From NCBI RefSeq assembly GCF_902498915.1, contig NZ_CABVLQ010000001.1: DNA of 64,000 bases; one strand, 5' to 3'. A program made the position numbers and the translations under genes. Numbering within the stretch: position 1 is the first letter of the stretch; each line of letters starts with the position of its first letter. The notes beneath the pieces are model-generated. The model worked only from the letters and a program-made list of their open reading frames with translations, was not told the DNA's origin and did not search any database. Of this stretch, positions 1 to 9,842 are shown piece after piece. This DNA comes from Escherichia ruysiae (lineage in GTDB: Bacteria; Pseudomonadota; Gammaproteobacteria; Enterobacterales; Enterobacteriaceae).

Positions 1-8
1 TCAGGTAC

Positions 9-28
9 AAAAAAAGCCCTTACGGGCC
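9..28 (-). terminator. Short hairpin with T-run after the capsid gene
   Basis: On the minus strand a GCCC-GTAA-GGGC hairpin is followed by seven T residues, 24 bases past the stop of the protease/capsid gene. It may be a terminator, but it lies at the window edge and the next late gene is not visible, so it could also be early coding sequence of that gene. Confidence 0.35.
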
Positions 29-51
29 ATCAGAGTTGTTGTCTGCGACGT

Positions 52-2079
52 TTACGCCGTACATTTCACCAGGCCGCGGTGATCAACTGGCGCAACACCA
101 GCGTCAATACGCACTTTCGTTGTCACGCCATCCACACTGAAGCCCTCCATCTGATCAATATATGGCGTATCCACACCGTTGAGATAAGCCACTTCAATCG
201 TATCGGAGCCTTTGGACGCAGCCAGGTAGAAGGTGGTCTGGCTGTTATCATCAAGACGAGGCTCTGCAATAACGGTCGCAAAATCTTTCACCGGGTTAAT
301 AATACCGGCGTTAATGTCAGCCCCCTTGACACTTGAGGAGCGAATGACCTGGTTAGCAACAGACTCCATCGCCGTCGGTACCAGTACGAACGCAGGACGA
401 ATATTCAGATGACGCTCACCCTCTTTCTGAACGCGCATCAACTGGCGGGCTTTATCCAGCGATGCCACGTCCATTGCCGCGCTCTCCAGTACGTTTGCAT
501 GTTTCGCTTTATCGAACAGACTTACATTATCTGTGGAGATTTTCGGGTTAGACGTCAGAATGGCATAAACCAGATCGGCAATAGTGGATTTCGCCGCACG
601 GCCTAGCTTCATCGGGATATCGGTCAGCATATTCAGATCATCATTGATAATGGCCTGACGGGTGATACTGAACAGCTCGCCATAGGTCGCCAGTGCAATA
701 GTGGCCTGTTTATCTCCGGTGGTGACGTATTTATATTCTGCCCCTTCACGCACCTGACGCAGAGCACTGAAGCCCCCCATACCCACACGATGGGCAATTT
801 TAAAATCAGACAACTGACCTTTCCGCGTCCACTGTTCATAGGTTTCAGGGGCATCTTCCCAGCCCTGCAGAATGGCTTTGTTCGCAACATCCAGCAGAAT
901 ATTACCGAAGTCAGACGTACTGTGTGTGAACGCCGCACCGACCATCTGCATCGGGTTATAACTGGAAACACCAATACCACGTTCAGTCAGTGACATACGG
1001 GCATATTCACGCAGGGTCATCCCGTTGTAGACATTATCACGTTCAGTTTTTTCAAACCCGGCGCGCGCCATCAGCGCCTGGCGGATCCCGTCCCCCACAA
1101 AATTACCGTTACCGGCATAAATATGAGCCGGGGTATTTTTATTGGATGGCGTGGACTCGCGCCCCATCTCGTTCAACAGCTTTTCGCGGGCCTGCTCCAG
1201 CGAACATTCAGGATCGGCAAGACACTGAGCCTGCAACGACTGATAACGCCCGCCAAACATGGCAAACAGATCATTAATACCGTTTACACGCGCTTTTTGC
1301 TCTGCCAGGACCTGCGCACGGATGCTGTTTTCATCCACCACGGGTGCTGCTGCCTGCACTGGCGTCCGGGAGGCTGCAGGTCCATCATCCTGTACGCGTG
1401 GAGCACTGTTGCGTGGCGGAGTAATCATATTTCGAATGGATTCCGGCATCTTTTTAAATTCCTCTGTACGTTTTGACTGAATACATGCCATTGCCTTAAC
1501 GGCTGGTGTCACCTGATCAGCAAATCCCTGTGCCAGACATTCGGCACCGGACATCCAGGTCTCATCCGCCAGCATGGCAGCAATTTCATCGGTGGTTTTC
1601 CCGGTTTTCTGTGCATAAGCGGGTAACAGAACCGCCTCAACTTTATCGAGCAGGTCGGCATAGGTGCGCATGTCCTCCGCATCACCGCCCGTAAAGCCAA
1701 ATGGTTTATGAATCATCATGAAGGAGTTTTCCGGCATAATGACCGGGTTTCCCACCATCGCAATGACCGACGCCATTGACGCCGCCACACCGTCGACATA
1801 AACGGTAATGGACGCACCATGTGTTTTCAGTGCATTAAAAATGGCGATGCCTTCAAAGACATCGCCACCCGGTGAATTAATATGGAGATTAATGTGGGTG
1901 ATATCGCCCAGTGCATTCAGATCACTGATAAACTGCTTCGCCGTAACACCCCAGAAACCAATCTCGTCATAAATATAAATATCCGCGTCACTCTGGTGAC
2001 CTGCCTGCATCCTGAACCAGGAATTATTCTTCGGACTGGTCGTCGGTGTGCTGCGGCTCCTGTCGTTTCGTTGCGGCAC
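52..2079 (-). CDS. Prohead protease / major capsid fusion protein
   Basis: A 675-residue protein joins a ClpP-like (S49/ClpP superfamily) prohead protease to a lambdoid major capsid protein. The protease half has an INSPGGDVFEG motif, a probable catalytic serine in VAASMAS (Ser101) and histidine in MMIHKP (His124). A proline/alanine-rich linker follows, and the capsid half runs from about residue 300 to the end. I chose a GTG start because AAAGGAGG lies five bases upstream; the longer open frame reaching 2271 overlaps the portal gene and has no comparable site. The first 56 bases overlap the portal 3' end. In the family the protease cleaves scaffold and capsid during head maturation; here the domain itself probably doubles as the scaffold. 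Fusions of this kind are known in prophages of pathogenic E. coli. Confidence 0.88.
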   Translation of the reverse strand: MPQRNDRSRSTPTTSPKNNSWFRMQAGHQSDADIYIYDEIGFWGVTAKQFISDLNALGDITHINLHINSPGGDVFEGIAIFNALKTHGASITVYVDGVAASMASVIAMVGNPVIMPENSFMMIHKPFGFTGGDAEDMRTYADLLDKVEAVLLPAYAQKTGKTTDEIAAMLADETWMSGAECLAQGFADQVTPAVKAMACIQSKRTEEFKKMPESIRNMITPPRNSAPRVQDDGPAASRTPVQAAAPVVDENSIRAQVLAEQKARVNGINDLFAMFGGRYQSLQAQCLADPECSLEQAREKLLNEMGRESTPSNKNTPAHIYAGNGNFVGDGIRQALMARAGFEKTERDNVYNGMTLREYARMSLTERGIGVSSYNPMQMVGAAFTHSTSDFGNILLDVANKAILQGWEDAPETYEQWTRKGQLSDFKIAHRVGMGGFSALRQVREGAEYKYVTTGDKQATIALATYGELFSITRQAIINDDLNMLTDIPMKLGRAAKSTIADLVYAILTSNPKISTDNVSLFDKAKHANVLESAAMDVASLDKARQLMRVQKEGERHLNIRPAFVLVPTAMESVANQVIRSSSVKGADINAGIINPVKDFATVIAEPRLDDNSQTTFYLAASKGSDTIEVAYLNGVDTPYIDQMEGFSVDGVTTKVRIDAGVAPVDHRGLVKCTA

Positions 2080-3532
2080 TGCTGCCTCCTTTATCACTGG
2101 CCGGATCGGTATCAAATACCAGATCCAGCTTGCGGTTTTCATCAATTTCGGCCTTGCGCCGACGTTTGACATCATCTGGATTACGACCACCTGCACGTAC
2201 CCAGTCTGATTCTGTCGCCGCTCCACCACGAATCTGAATTTTCCAGGCCTCAGCCTCCTTAACAGGGTCAATCCACGGCATCACCGGTCCGGAATACACC
2301 GCGGTATACAGTGAATATCGGTCCAGATCGCGGGGTAGCCTGATAACACCGGATACCACAGCCTGTTTCAGCCAGGCACGGTACATCGGGCGGGTGACGG
2401 CACCAATAAACCAGTCCTGCAGGATCAGGTAGCCATCAGTAGATTCAACCAGCTCCTGACGCTGGGCGCTGTAAGTGCCGTTATAGTTGCGCGCTGTACT
2501 GGAAAAACTCAGACGACTGCCCGCAGCCACGGCACGCAACTGACCATTACGAAAAGTTTCAAGGTTAGGATTGGGGCGATCCGACTTCACCATTCCGATT
2601 TCTTCGCCGGGTTTCAGATCGTCGTAAATAATGCCTGGCTGAATGGTAAGCTCGCGTTCATTCTCCTTGCTGTCATTACCATCCGTTTCATAGCTCTGTC
2701 CGTCGCCTTTCCGGATGTACATCCCCAGAGCAGCGGCGATCCTTGCTGCAGTCAGCTCAGAATCTTCATACTCTTTCAGAGCACTGAGGCGGATCAGCAC
2801 ACCGGACAACAAAGACGTCCCGCGCATCTGGTGCAGACGGCGAACAAATTTAAGATGCAGCATTCGCTCTGCATCCACTTCTTTGGTTTCCATCTGCCGC
2901 CCGGATACGGGACGGCTTTTATACACCAGATATTTTTCGGGACGCCCCCAGTCATCAACAAACACGCCCTGATTCAGCCTGTTGCTCTCATCACTGGTCA
3001 TGGGAATAAAGTCCGGCTCGAGCGCCTCCAGCCAGAAATGAACACCGGCAGAAGGCGTCAGGCTGTTTATGCGCCCGGAAACCATCTGGGCAAACACCTC
3101 ACCATCGCGCAGCCAGGTACGCAGCATCAGACGTTCCAGCATCGGACGGGTAAACTGCCCGGTGACCTCCGGACTGACAGACCATTCACTCCATCGGGTA
3201 CGTATCTCCGCTGCCAGATCACGGGCAATGGCCCCATTGCGTAATACCGGATGTGGCTCGACAATAATCCCGTTTTTCCCCACCACCCGTTCTTCCAGCT
3301 TGTCAAATACACCAATGACCAGATCGTGGTTGTTATCAAGGTAACGAGCCTGCTCACGTAACGACACGGCCCCGTACTGGCTTAACTGGTCGGCAGTTCG
3401 GTTCTCCCGTCGGGCTTTGTGTGTCCGCGTCGTTTTTACGGCCTCATAAGCCTGGATCACCGCACGGGAACGCAGCCTTGCCGCTTTCCATCCTGGTGAA
3501 AAAACGCCAATCACATCATCAAGAATTGCCAT
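2024..3532 (-). CDS. Phage portal protein, lambda gpB family
   Basis: This 502-residue protein is a lambda-type portal, the dodecameric ring at one head vertex through which DNA enters and leaves. It shows the family's long alpha/beta body, including the LPRDLDRYSLYTAVYSG stretch near the C terminus, and ends in a charged tail. The start is ATG at 3532, preceded by GAGG at five bases; it overlaps the last base of the gpW-like gene (TGATG). Gene order terminase, connector, portal, protease/capsid is that of lambda. The 3' end overlaps the start of the protease fusion. Confidence 0.92.
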   Translation of the reverse strand: MAILDDVIGVFSPGWKAARLRSRAVIQAYEAVKTTRTHKARRENRTADQLSQYGAVSLREQARYLDNNHDLVIGVFDKLEERVVGKNGIIVEPHPVLRNGAIARDLAAEIRTRWSEWSVSPEVTGQFTRPMLERLMLRTWLRDGEVFAQMVSGRINSLTPSAGVHFWLEALEPDFIPMTSDESNRLNQGVFVDDWGRPEKYLVYKSRPVSGRQMETKEVDAERMLHLKFVRRLHQMRGTSLLSGVLIRLSALKEYEDSELTAARIAAALGMYIRKGDGQSYETDGNDSKENERELTIQPGIIYDDLKPGEEIGMVKSDRPNPNLETFRNGQLRAVAAGSRLSFSSTARNYNGTYSAQRQELVESTDGYLILQDWFIGAVTRPMYRAWLKQAVVSGVIRLPRDLDRYSLYTAVYSGPVMPWIDPVKEAEAWKIQIRGGAATESDWVRAGGRNPDDVKRRRKAEIDENRKLDLVFDTDPASDKGGSSAATKRQEPQHTDDQSEE

Positions 3533-3744
3533 CAGAACCTCGCCAGCCGGTACCCGGGATGCCCCCGTCGTCGTGTAATCAGAGCCGCAAGGCGGCGCTC
3601 CCACTCCTGCCGCCCCTGCCGGATCTCAGATAAGTTTTCCATGGTCATCTGCTGACCATTAAAAGTGACGGATTTTCCGTCCAGCACCGCCATTTCAGCT
3701 TCCGTATAACGCTGAATCATGGCTTCAATATCATTCTGATTCAT
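3532..3744 (-). CDS. Head-tail joining protein, gpW-like
   Basis: A 70-residue protein at the position of lambda gpW, between large terminase and portal, and of matching size. gpW-family proteins seal the portal after packaging and form the platform for gpFII and tail attachment. The sequence is mostly helical with a basic C-terminal end (ITRRRGHPG). Of two nearby ATGs I use the second (3744) because GGAGG lies six bases before it, whereas it touches the first. Start and stop overlap both neighbours by one to four bases, implying translational coupling. Confidence 0.85.
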   Translation of the reverse strand: MNQNDIEAMIQRYTEAEMAVLDGKSVTFNGQQMTMENLSEIRQGRQEWERRLAALITRRRGHPGYRLARF

Positions 3745-5843
3745 AACCATCCTCCGGAAGTCAGCCAGGGGTTAACATCGTCAGTTACTGTTTTCTTCCG
3801 TTTTTGTTTTTTAACAGGCGTGGGTACCGGTTCCGGTGAGGGTGACGGTTCGGTACTGTCCGGGACACACTCCAGCCAGGTTTCCCGGCTCGCCCACTCC
3901 GGTGCATCCGGCCAGCGGATCTTTTCGTATCCATGCAGAATGACCAGAGCCTCGGCATACACCATCAGGTCAAAAGCTTCGTTGGCACCGCGACCCGGCT
4001 TACTCCATTTCCCGTCACTGCTCCGCTCTTCATACGTCAGTTCGTCGTAAAACCAGCTCCCCAGCCAGTCAGGGAAATGCACATAGCCGGGACCTAGCGA
4101 GTCACGCCATAACGCGTTATTCACCCGGTCTTTCAGGGCATCCGTCTGAAGAAGCCAGAGCGGCACATCACCTGCGGCCTGCGCCCGTCGGCCCGTTCGT
4201 CCGGTGTTATCAGGGAATGTACGGGTGATCAGTTTTGCTCGCCGGATGCTGTCGCCCTTAAACAGGTAAATACGTTTACCAAGGCCATCACGACGGCAAC
4301 GACGCCAGAATTTATAGGCATTATCAGTGACCCCGTCTTCACCGCCGGAGTCCACCGCCATTGCCATCAGTCGCATTTGTTGAGAAGGGTCGGAGGCCAG
4401 CGGCCAGCTTTTATGAAAAACATCCGTCAGCAGGACATCCCAGTCTTCCGGATAGCTGGCCGGATCAATTCGCTGGCTCTCCCCGTCGCTGTCACCGCGC
4501 AATGACTGCGTGATGTTGTAACGATCAATAATCCAGCGTTCGCCACGGCTGCCATAGCCCGTTACCTGAACCACAAAACGGCGATGACGTCCCGCCTGCA
4601 CATCCACTGTCGCCACAAGGAAATTAACGCCATCCGGCACACTGCGGGAAGGAACTGGCTCTGCCCGCTGCTCAAGCAATTCACTTTTTCGTTGCTCCAT
4701 GCTGGCGCGGGGAAGATAAGGTAATCCCCAGTCGGTATTGATAACCGTCTTGAGTGTCTCTTCACTTCCGGTTGTCTCGTATTCCTGTTCTGCAGTAAGC
4801 AGTTTGTAAACGAGTTGCGAGAGTGTCTGATAAGCAGCTGCCGGACCCTCCATCCAGAATGACGCAATACGTGAACGCCGGGGATCACCATAACGACTGC
4901 CATCTGCATTGATGGATTCACCATCCCGTAACCAGACCCCACGTCCGTTCAGCTCGCGTTTTTGTTCAGGCAAAATCCGTCCTGAACAGGAAGGACACTG
5001 AATATAAGCCGCCTCACTTGCCAGCACAGGATCGGCAATATCACGGAAACCAGCAACCACATCGCCGCAGGGCTGAAAATACTCACCACAGTGTGGACAG
5101 GGCCAGTACCAGCGACGGCGATCGCCACGGTTATAGAGCGACAGGATCCCCGTGGTTGGTGGAGCCTCATGCGGTGAAGTCCGTCGCCATTTCACATCCT
5201 TCACATCCCTGCCGGGGGAACTCTCCACCAGCGTCATACCACTGGACATAAATGTGGTGGTACGTTTTGAGGCAAGAGAGAAGGCATCCCCCTCACCATC
5301 AATATCTTCCGGAAAACGGTCATAATCCGTCAGCGCCACGCATTTATAATCTGATGAAGACATGATATTGACTGACGGCCAGCCGATTTTCAGGTAGTTG
5401 CCAGCAAGGAATGTTCTGTCATAAACGTTGTTGTCATTTTTGTTCGGACTCAGGCGACTGACCACTTCCGGGCTGACGCGAAACGTTCTGGCGAGTCGTT
5501 TTTTGGAGTGTTCGCGGGCTTTTTCCTCCGTCATCTGAATGATCAGCATATCAGCAGGATCGCAAATCACGTTGTAAATCACCCAGCCGTCAATCAGGCC
5601 GATAGTCTTGCCGGTTCGTGCCGGGCCAACAAATATCACTGCGTCGTATTCACGCGAGGCCAGGCAGTTCATAGGCTCAATAACATACGGTGCCACCAGC
5701 GGATCCCACGGGACTGAGTTCCCTGCCCCCATGGGCACCCGCATATACTGAGCAACGGCATCAGCAACCCGCATTCGTCTCGGTGCGCGAAGGATATAAC
5801 CTGAATCGGTTCGTGCTGCCTTTGCGGTTTCCTGATTCAGCAT
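3741..5843 (-). CDS. Terminase large subunit, lambda gpA family
   Basis: At 700 residues this is a full-length packaging ATPase/nuclease. An ATP-binding loop GPARTGKT lies at residues 73-80, and paired CPHC...C and CPSC motifs around residues 250-290 look like a zinc-binding insert. The enzyme cuts concatemeric DNA at cos and drives it into the prohead. The ATG lies at the end of the small-subunit gene with one shared base, and the stop overlaps the connector start. The reading frame is intact, so packaging is not obviously defective. Confidence 0.93.
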   Translation of the reverse strand: MLNQETAKAARTDSGYILRAPRRMRVADAVAQYMRVPMGAGNSVPWDPLVAPYVIEPMNCLASREYDAVIFVGPARTGKTIGLIDGWVIYNVICDPADMLIIQMTEEKAREHSKKRLARTFRVSPEVVSRLSPNKNDNNVYDRTFLAGNYLKIGWPSVNIMSSSDYKCVALTDYDRFPEDIDGEGDAFSLASKRTTTFMSSGMTLVESSPGRDVKDVKWRRTSPHEAPPTTGILSLYNRGDRRRWYWPCPHCGEYFQPCGDVVAGFRDIADPVLASEAAYIQCPSCSGRILPEQKRELNGRGVWLRDGESINADGSRYGDPRRSRIASFWMEGPAAAYQTLSQLVYKLLTAEQEYETTGSEETLKTVINTDWGLPYLPRASMEQRKSELLEQRAEPVPSRSVPDGVNFLVATVDVQAGRHRRFVVQVTGYGSRGERWIIDRYNITQSLRGDSDGESQRIDPASYPEDWDVLLTDVFHKSWPLASDPSQQMRLMAMAVDSGGEDGVTDNAYKFWRRCRRDGLGKRIYLFKGDSIRRAKLITRTFPDNTGRTGRRAQAAGDVPLWLLQTDALKDRVNNALWRDSLGPGYVHFPDWLGSWFYDELTYEERSSDGKWSKPGRGANEAFDLMVYAEALVILHGYEKIRWPDAPEWASRETWLECVPDSTEPSPSPEPVPTPVKKQKRKKTVTDDVNPWLTSGGWL

Positions 5844-6337
5844 TACTCCTCCTGCTGTAATTCCTCCTCATCATCCGCACCTACTTCAGTCACCCGCAGG
5901 GCTATCTGATCGCGCAGATCATCAATAATGGACTGAACACGGCTCACAGCGGCAGGCTGCAGACCGCAGTCACGTTCAAGAATATCCGGTAATGTCTCCA
6001 GCACCTGCACGACCGCTTTTGCCCAGATGGCAAACTCCCGTCTGACATCACTGGCCGGAATGAGTTGTGCCGTTTCCTGTTCGAACTTAAGACGCTCACG
6101 TTCAGACTGATACCAGGCTTTGCGCTCATGTGCGTCCATTTCGCCTTCTGCAACCGGCGGTGGTAATGCCAGAAATGCCGACACAATATCAACCACCCGA
6201 TAAAGCTTGAGGTTGCTTTCATGCCCCCCTGCAACGGGTAGATTTTGCAGCCTTGCCGCAGCAGTCTGGCGATGTACACCTGACAGTGCCGCCAATTGAC
6301 TGATATTCAGCGTCAGATTTTTTAACTCTCGATCCAT
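5843..6337 (-). CDS. Terminase small subunit (DUF1441/Nu1-like)
   Basis: A 164-residue protein upstream of the large terminase, in the place of lambda Nu1. The N-terminal 60 residues contain a helix-turn-helix (QLAALSGVHRQTAAARL) suited to recognising cos. A central charged helix and an acidic glutamate-rich tail follow. In the family it binds cosB and directs gpA to cosN. It resembles the DUF1441 group rather than lambda Nu1 itself. A palindrome and a GC-rich candidate cos lie just upstream. Confidence 0.82.
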   Translation of the reverse strand: MDRELKNLTLNISQLAALSGVHRQTAAARLQNLPVAGGHESNLKLYRVVDIVSAFLALPPPVAEGEMDAHERKAWYQSERERLKFEQETAQLIPASDVRREFAIWAKAVVQVLETLPDILERDCGLQPAAVSRVQSIIDDLRDQIALRVTEVGADDEEELQQEE

Positions 6338-6441
6338 ACCCGCTCCAGAATGTTTTAAACATGCATCTTGCGAACGACTTTAGGCAAACGGTGTTAGTGA
6401 TGAACAAAAAACAATCAAAATCGACACCACAAAAATAAAAA

Positions 6442-6467
6442 TACTGTAATATCAATCTATTACAGTA
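6442..6467. promoter_or_regulatory. Perfect 10-bp palindrome before the terminase genes
   Basis: TACTGTAATA and TATTACAGTA flank a six-base spacer, and CACCAC/GTGGTG at 6425-6430 and 6468-6473 extend the symmetry. It lies between the candidate cos and the small terminase gene, where lambda has cosB. It may be a terminase-binding site; a transcription-factor site is the alternative. The symmetry is seen; the role is inferred. Confidence 0.45.
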
Positions 6468-6499
6468 GTGGTGATGACGGATGAAATTTCAAAAACTAG

Positions 6500-6560
6500 C
6501 CTTTTTCCGCGACGCTCCCGCCCCGTGGCAGGGCCCCCCACTGGGAGGACCCGACAGCCT
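6500..6560. other. Candidate cos region
   Basis: A block of about 60 bases, very rich in G and C (runs such as CGCGACGCTCCCGCCCC and GGGCCCCCC), stands out from AT-rich surroundings between the lysis block and the small terminase gene. Lambdoid phages place cos exactly here. I cannot define the nick positions. The rest of 6338-6890 shows only a doubtful 34-codon ORF. Confidence 0.42.
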
Positions 6561-6690
6561 GACAACCGTGACGAGCATCTGTAACAGAGCTTTACATAAT
6601 GGCATGGGGATAATTCAGAAGGACATCACAGCATGCCCACACAAATTAGTGTGAGTGTCCTGTTTCTTACTACGCGCAGGACTGACGAGC

Positions 6691-6795
6691 ATGAGGGGAA
6701 AATACGAGAACCGAAATGCCTTATCTTCAGAAATGCAGCCGGCATCCGAACTGGACGATATTGTAAATTCACCTAAATACGAGGCATTGCTGTAG
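6691..6795 (+). CDS. Doubtful 34-residue ORF opposite to the late genes
   Basis: ATG at 6691 opens a short frame (MRGKYENRN to KYEALL) with acidic, non-repetitive composition. It lies on the strand opposite to packaging and lysis genes. An AGGA lies nine bases upstream. It might be a small lysogenically expressed gene or the end of a decayed one. I do not recognise it. Confidence 0.25.
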   Translation: MRGKYENRNALSSEMQPASELDDIVNSPKYEALL

Positions 6796-6889
6796 TTGAA
6801 TTGCATTGCTGTATTAGCCTGACAGTGACAGAATACGATATTGACTCTGTCACTTGTGAAATGGTCAGAATGGTTAGCAGTTATGGTGA

Positions 6890-7096
6890 TCAGTCAACCA
6901 CCAGGGAATAATCCTTCGTATTCTTATCGTGCTTTACTAACGCGGCCTCAATTGCCCTGAATGCTTCCAGAGACACTTGATGTTCTATACATGCAATTAC
7001 AACATCCGGGTAACCCATCGAAATGGTGCTATTAAGCATAGTTTTTACACGAACCTGCTCCTGGGAGGGGGCATCAGTGTATTGATCTTTATGCAT
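6890..7096 (-). CDS. Small hypothetical protein
   Basis: A 68-residue, probably soluble and helical protein. ATG at 7096 has GGAG seven bases upstream. It sits between the candidate cos and gnsB, a place used for accessory genes in lambdoid prophages. No signal peptide or membrane segment is visible. I do not recognise the family and assign no function. About 295 bases upstream of it hold only a terminator-like hairpin. Confidence 0.6.
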   Translation of the reverse strand: MHKDQYTDAPSQEQVRVKTMLNSTISMGYPDVVIACIEHQVSLEAFRAIEAALVKHDKNTKDYSLVVD

Positions 7097-7308
7097 TTTG
7101 TCGCTCCATGCGTTTGCTCTTCACTTACGGCTAAAAATATAACGTCAAATCACTCAGCATGAAAGAGTTAAAGATTCAGCGCGTTTCCCTTACATAATCT
7201 GTCGTTTGTATTCTCTTCAGGCATACCGGAAAGACTAGGTATTGTCACACAACCAATACCATCGACAATCGAGATTTATACCTATTCGGTAATGTTTAAA
7301 TATAACAA

Positions 7309-7328
7309 AACCCCGTAAAAACGAGGTT
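7309..7328 (-). terminator. Terminator-like hairpin after gnsB
   Basis: An imperfect stem pairs AACCCCGT with ACGAGGTT. Read on the minus strand it is followed by TTTTG and an AT-rich stretch. It is placed to end the gnsB transcript. Confidence 0.5.
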
Positions 7329-7391
7329 TATGGGTAATTTGTATTGTTGAATAGCATCTGATGAGAAATTGATGCTAATACTATAAACAGA

Positions 7392-7565
7392 CTAGATTAA
7401 ATCAATCTTGATATCATAGCTTTCAAGACCAGTCATTTTTTCCCGTGCAGTAAACTGGATACTGGTAACTTCTTTCCCGGTCTTTTTCTTAAGCTCAATG
7501 ATTTTTTTTGTTATATATTCAGAAATATCTGCTTCTGTTTTTGTTTTTAACTCTTCAATGTTCAT
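7392..7565 (-). CDS. gnsB: GnsB/GnsA family protein
   Basis: The 57-residue product (MNIEELK to YDIKIDLI) closely matches GnsA and GnsB, including the FTAREKMTGLESYD block. In E. coli, extra gnsA or gnsB raises unsaturated fatty acid content and suppresses a secG/fabA-type defect; the mechanism is unclear. I chose the second of two adjacent ATGs (7565), preceded by AGAGGAA. K-12 Qin has gnsB beside cspI and this prophage keeps that arrangement. Confidence 0.88.
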   Translation of the reverse strand: MNIEELKTKTEADISEYITKKIIELKKKTGKEVTSIQFTAREKMTGLESYDIKIDLI

Positions 7566-7737
7566 CATTTCCTCTTTTAGTCTGTTATGACTTTCCTGGT
7601 ACACAGTAGTGTCAATTATATGGAGCAAACGTATAAAAGATAAGATGAAACATCGCAATAATCAACATACGACGGTCTAAATTTCACACAAACAGATAAA
7701 GATGATTATCATTTATTATCAATGCATTAGAATCAAA

Positions 7738-7968
7738 TCAATTCAAGAGTCTCATTGCTGCTTCCAGAATTTCTTCTGAAGTTACATGTCGATCCGCTGC
7801 TACATAAATGACTTTATGATCTCCGGTCAGAGATGGAAACCCTGCGGCCATTACAGTAAGGTGTGTTTTTTCGCCATTTGGATATTCACGCATGATGGTG
7901 TTAACTCCAGTCATCGCTGGCATTACCACTGCTGGTTCAGAGTTAAAAAAAACTATGATTTTTTTCAT
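7738..7968 (-). CDS. Small protein between gnsB and cspI
   Basis: A 76-residue protein (MKKIIVFFN to AAMRLLN). Strong secondary-structure potential, with a beta-rich N terminus and helical end (SEEILEAAMRLL), suggests a folded cytoplasmic domain. By position it corresponds to ynfN of Qin, but I cannot confirm this from memory of that sequence. The start at 7968 has only a weak ribosome-binding site (GGTAA). Confidence 0.6.
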   Translation of the reverse strand: MKKIIVFFNSEPAVVMPAMTGVNTIMREYPNGEKTHLTVMAAGFPSLTGDHKVIYVAADRHVTSEEILEAAMRLLN

Positions 7969-8040
7969 GATGTTACCGTAGTATGTGAGTATCCATCGAA
8001 TAGACACCAAGCAAAAAAGCTCCCGAAGGAGCCTTCATTT

Positions 8041-8229
8041 TCACTTTTTTAAATCCAACGACAGACGGCTGGCATTTAAGTATTGTGAAATATTATCAAA
8101 TGTAATCATCATTGATTTACAAAAGATACATTTTGCCCCGAAAGGATTCATGTCAGAAACATCAAAAGATGATGTTCTATACTGGGAACCATGACAACAC
8201 GGGCATCTAAAGTGAATATGGTTTGTAAT
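8041..8229 (-). CDS. ynfQ: YnfQ/YmcF-like zinc-ribbon protein, apparent AUU start
   Basis: A 62-residue frame follows cspI directly. It encodes two CxxC pairs (CPCC near residues 9-12 and CIFC at 34-37), a small zinc-ribbon pattern seen in the cold-shock proteins YmcF and YnfQ, encoded after cspG and cspI. Going back from HIHFRCPCC there is no ATG, GTG, TTG or CTG before the in-frame TAG. The only near-start codon with good spacing is ATT at 8229, seven bases after GAGGT, which overlaps the cspI stop. Translation is therefore likely coupled to cspI and started at AUU. The binding partner is unknown. Confidence 0.72.
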   Translation of the reverse strand: MTNHIHFRCPCCHGSQYRTSSFDVSDMNPFGAKCIFCKSMMITFDNISQYLNASRLSLDLKK

Positions 8230-8239
8230 ATTGTCTACC

Positions 8240-8452
8240 TCAAAGCGCCACTACATGAACAGCGGCAGGACCTTTAGGTCCGTTCTCAATACCAAATTCA
8301 ACTTCCTGATTCTCAGTTAATGTTTTGAAATCGTTGCTCTGAATTGCTGAGAAATGGACAAACACATCTTTGCTGCCATCTTTCGGCGTGATGAAACCAA
8401 AACCTTTTTCAGGGTTAAACCATTTCACTAAACCAGTCATTTTGTTAGACAT
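8240..8452 (-). CDS. cspI: Cold-shock protein CspI
   Basis: A 70-residue cold-shock-domain protein with intact RNA-binding motifs KGFGFI (RNP1) and VFVHF (RNP2). As recalled it equals K-12 CspI. These OB-fold proteins melt RNA secondary structure after a temperature drop. The gene has a long AT-rich upstream region (8453-8700) with TATAAT at 8556-8561 on the minus strand, fitting the long leader typical of cold-inducible csp genes. It lies downstream of the spanins and just before ynfQ. Confidence 0.95.
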   Translation of the reverse strand: MSNKMTGLVKWFNPEKGFGFITPKDGSKDVFVHFSAIQSNDFKTLTENQEVEFGIENGPKGPAAVHVVAL

Positions 8453-8600
8453 AATTATTACCTTTTGAAGAAATTAGCCCTTGGGCAGAATGGTCCGAAA
8501 AAAAATATCAGAGAGAAAAACCAACAAGGAAATCTCAAGAGGTACAAATAATAAAATTATAACAATGACTGCTTCAGATAAATTTGTAACAAACCAGAAC
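8453..8600 (-). promoter_or_regulatory. Long cspI leader and promoter
   Basis: No coding frame is evident between cspI and the spanin genes (8453-8814). On the minus strand TATAAT at 8556-8561 would give a leader of roughly 100 nt. Cold-inducible csp mRNAs use long structured leaders that fold differently in the cold; a leader of this kind is inferred, not shown. I found no clear -35 box. Confidence 0.4.
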
Positions 8601-8814
8601 ACCATTAACGCATGATTAACCACCCATAGCAAGGATTACTTTTGTAAAGAAAAACACAGCAATGAAAGAATGGCTTTATTTATTAATAAAACGCGTCATT
8701 CTGATTAAGACCTTTTATCTTACCCTTAAGATTTCAGAAATTTTGACTCATGGAAGAGTCCTTTTTATTTAAATTTTACATTCAGCGATGTAAATGTTCC
8801 GATTTAATATTACC

Positions 8815-9838
<1,024 letters not shown>

Positions 9839-9842
<4 letters not shown>

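Noticed and set aside
6615..6806. 63-codon minus-strand frame
   Set aside because: No ribosome site and no recognisable content; antisense to a slightly better short frame.
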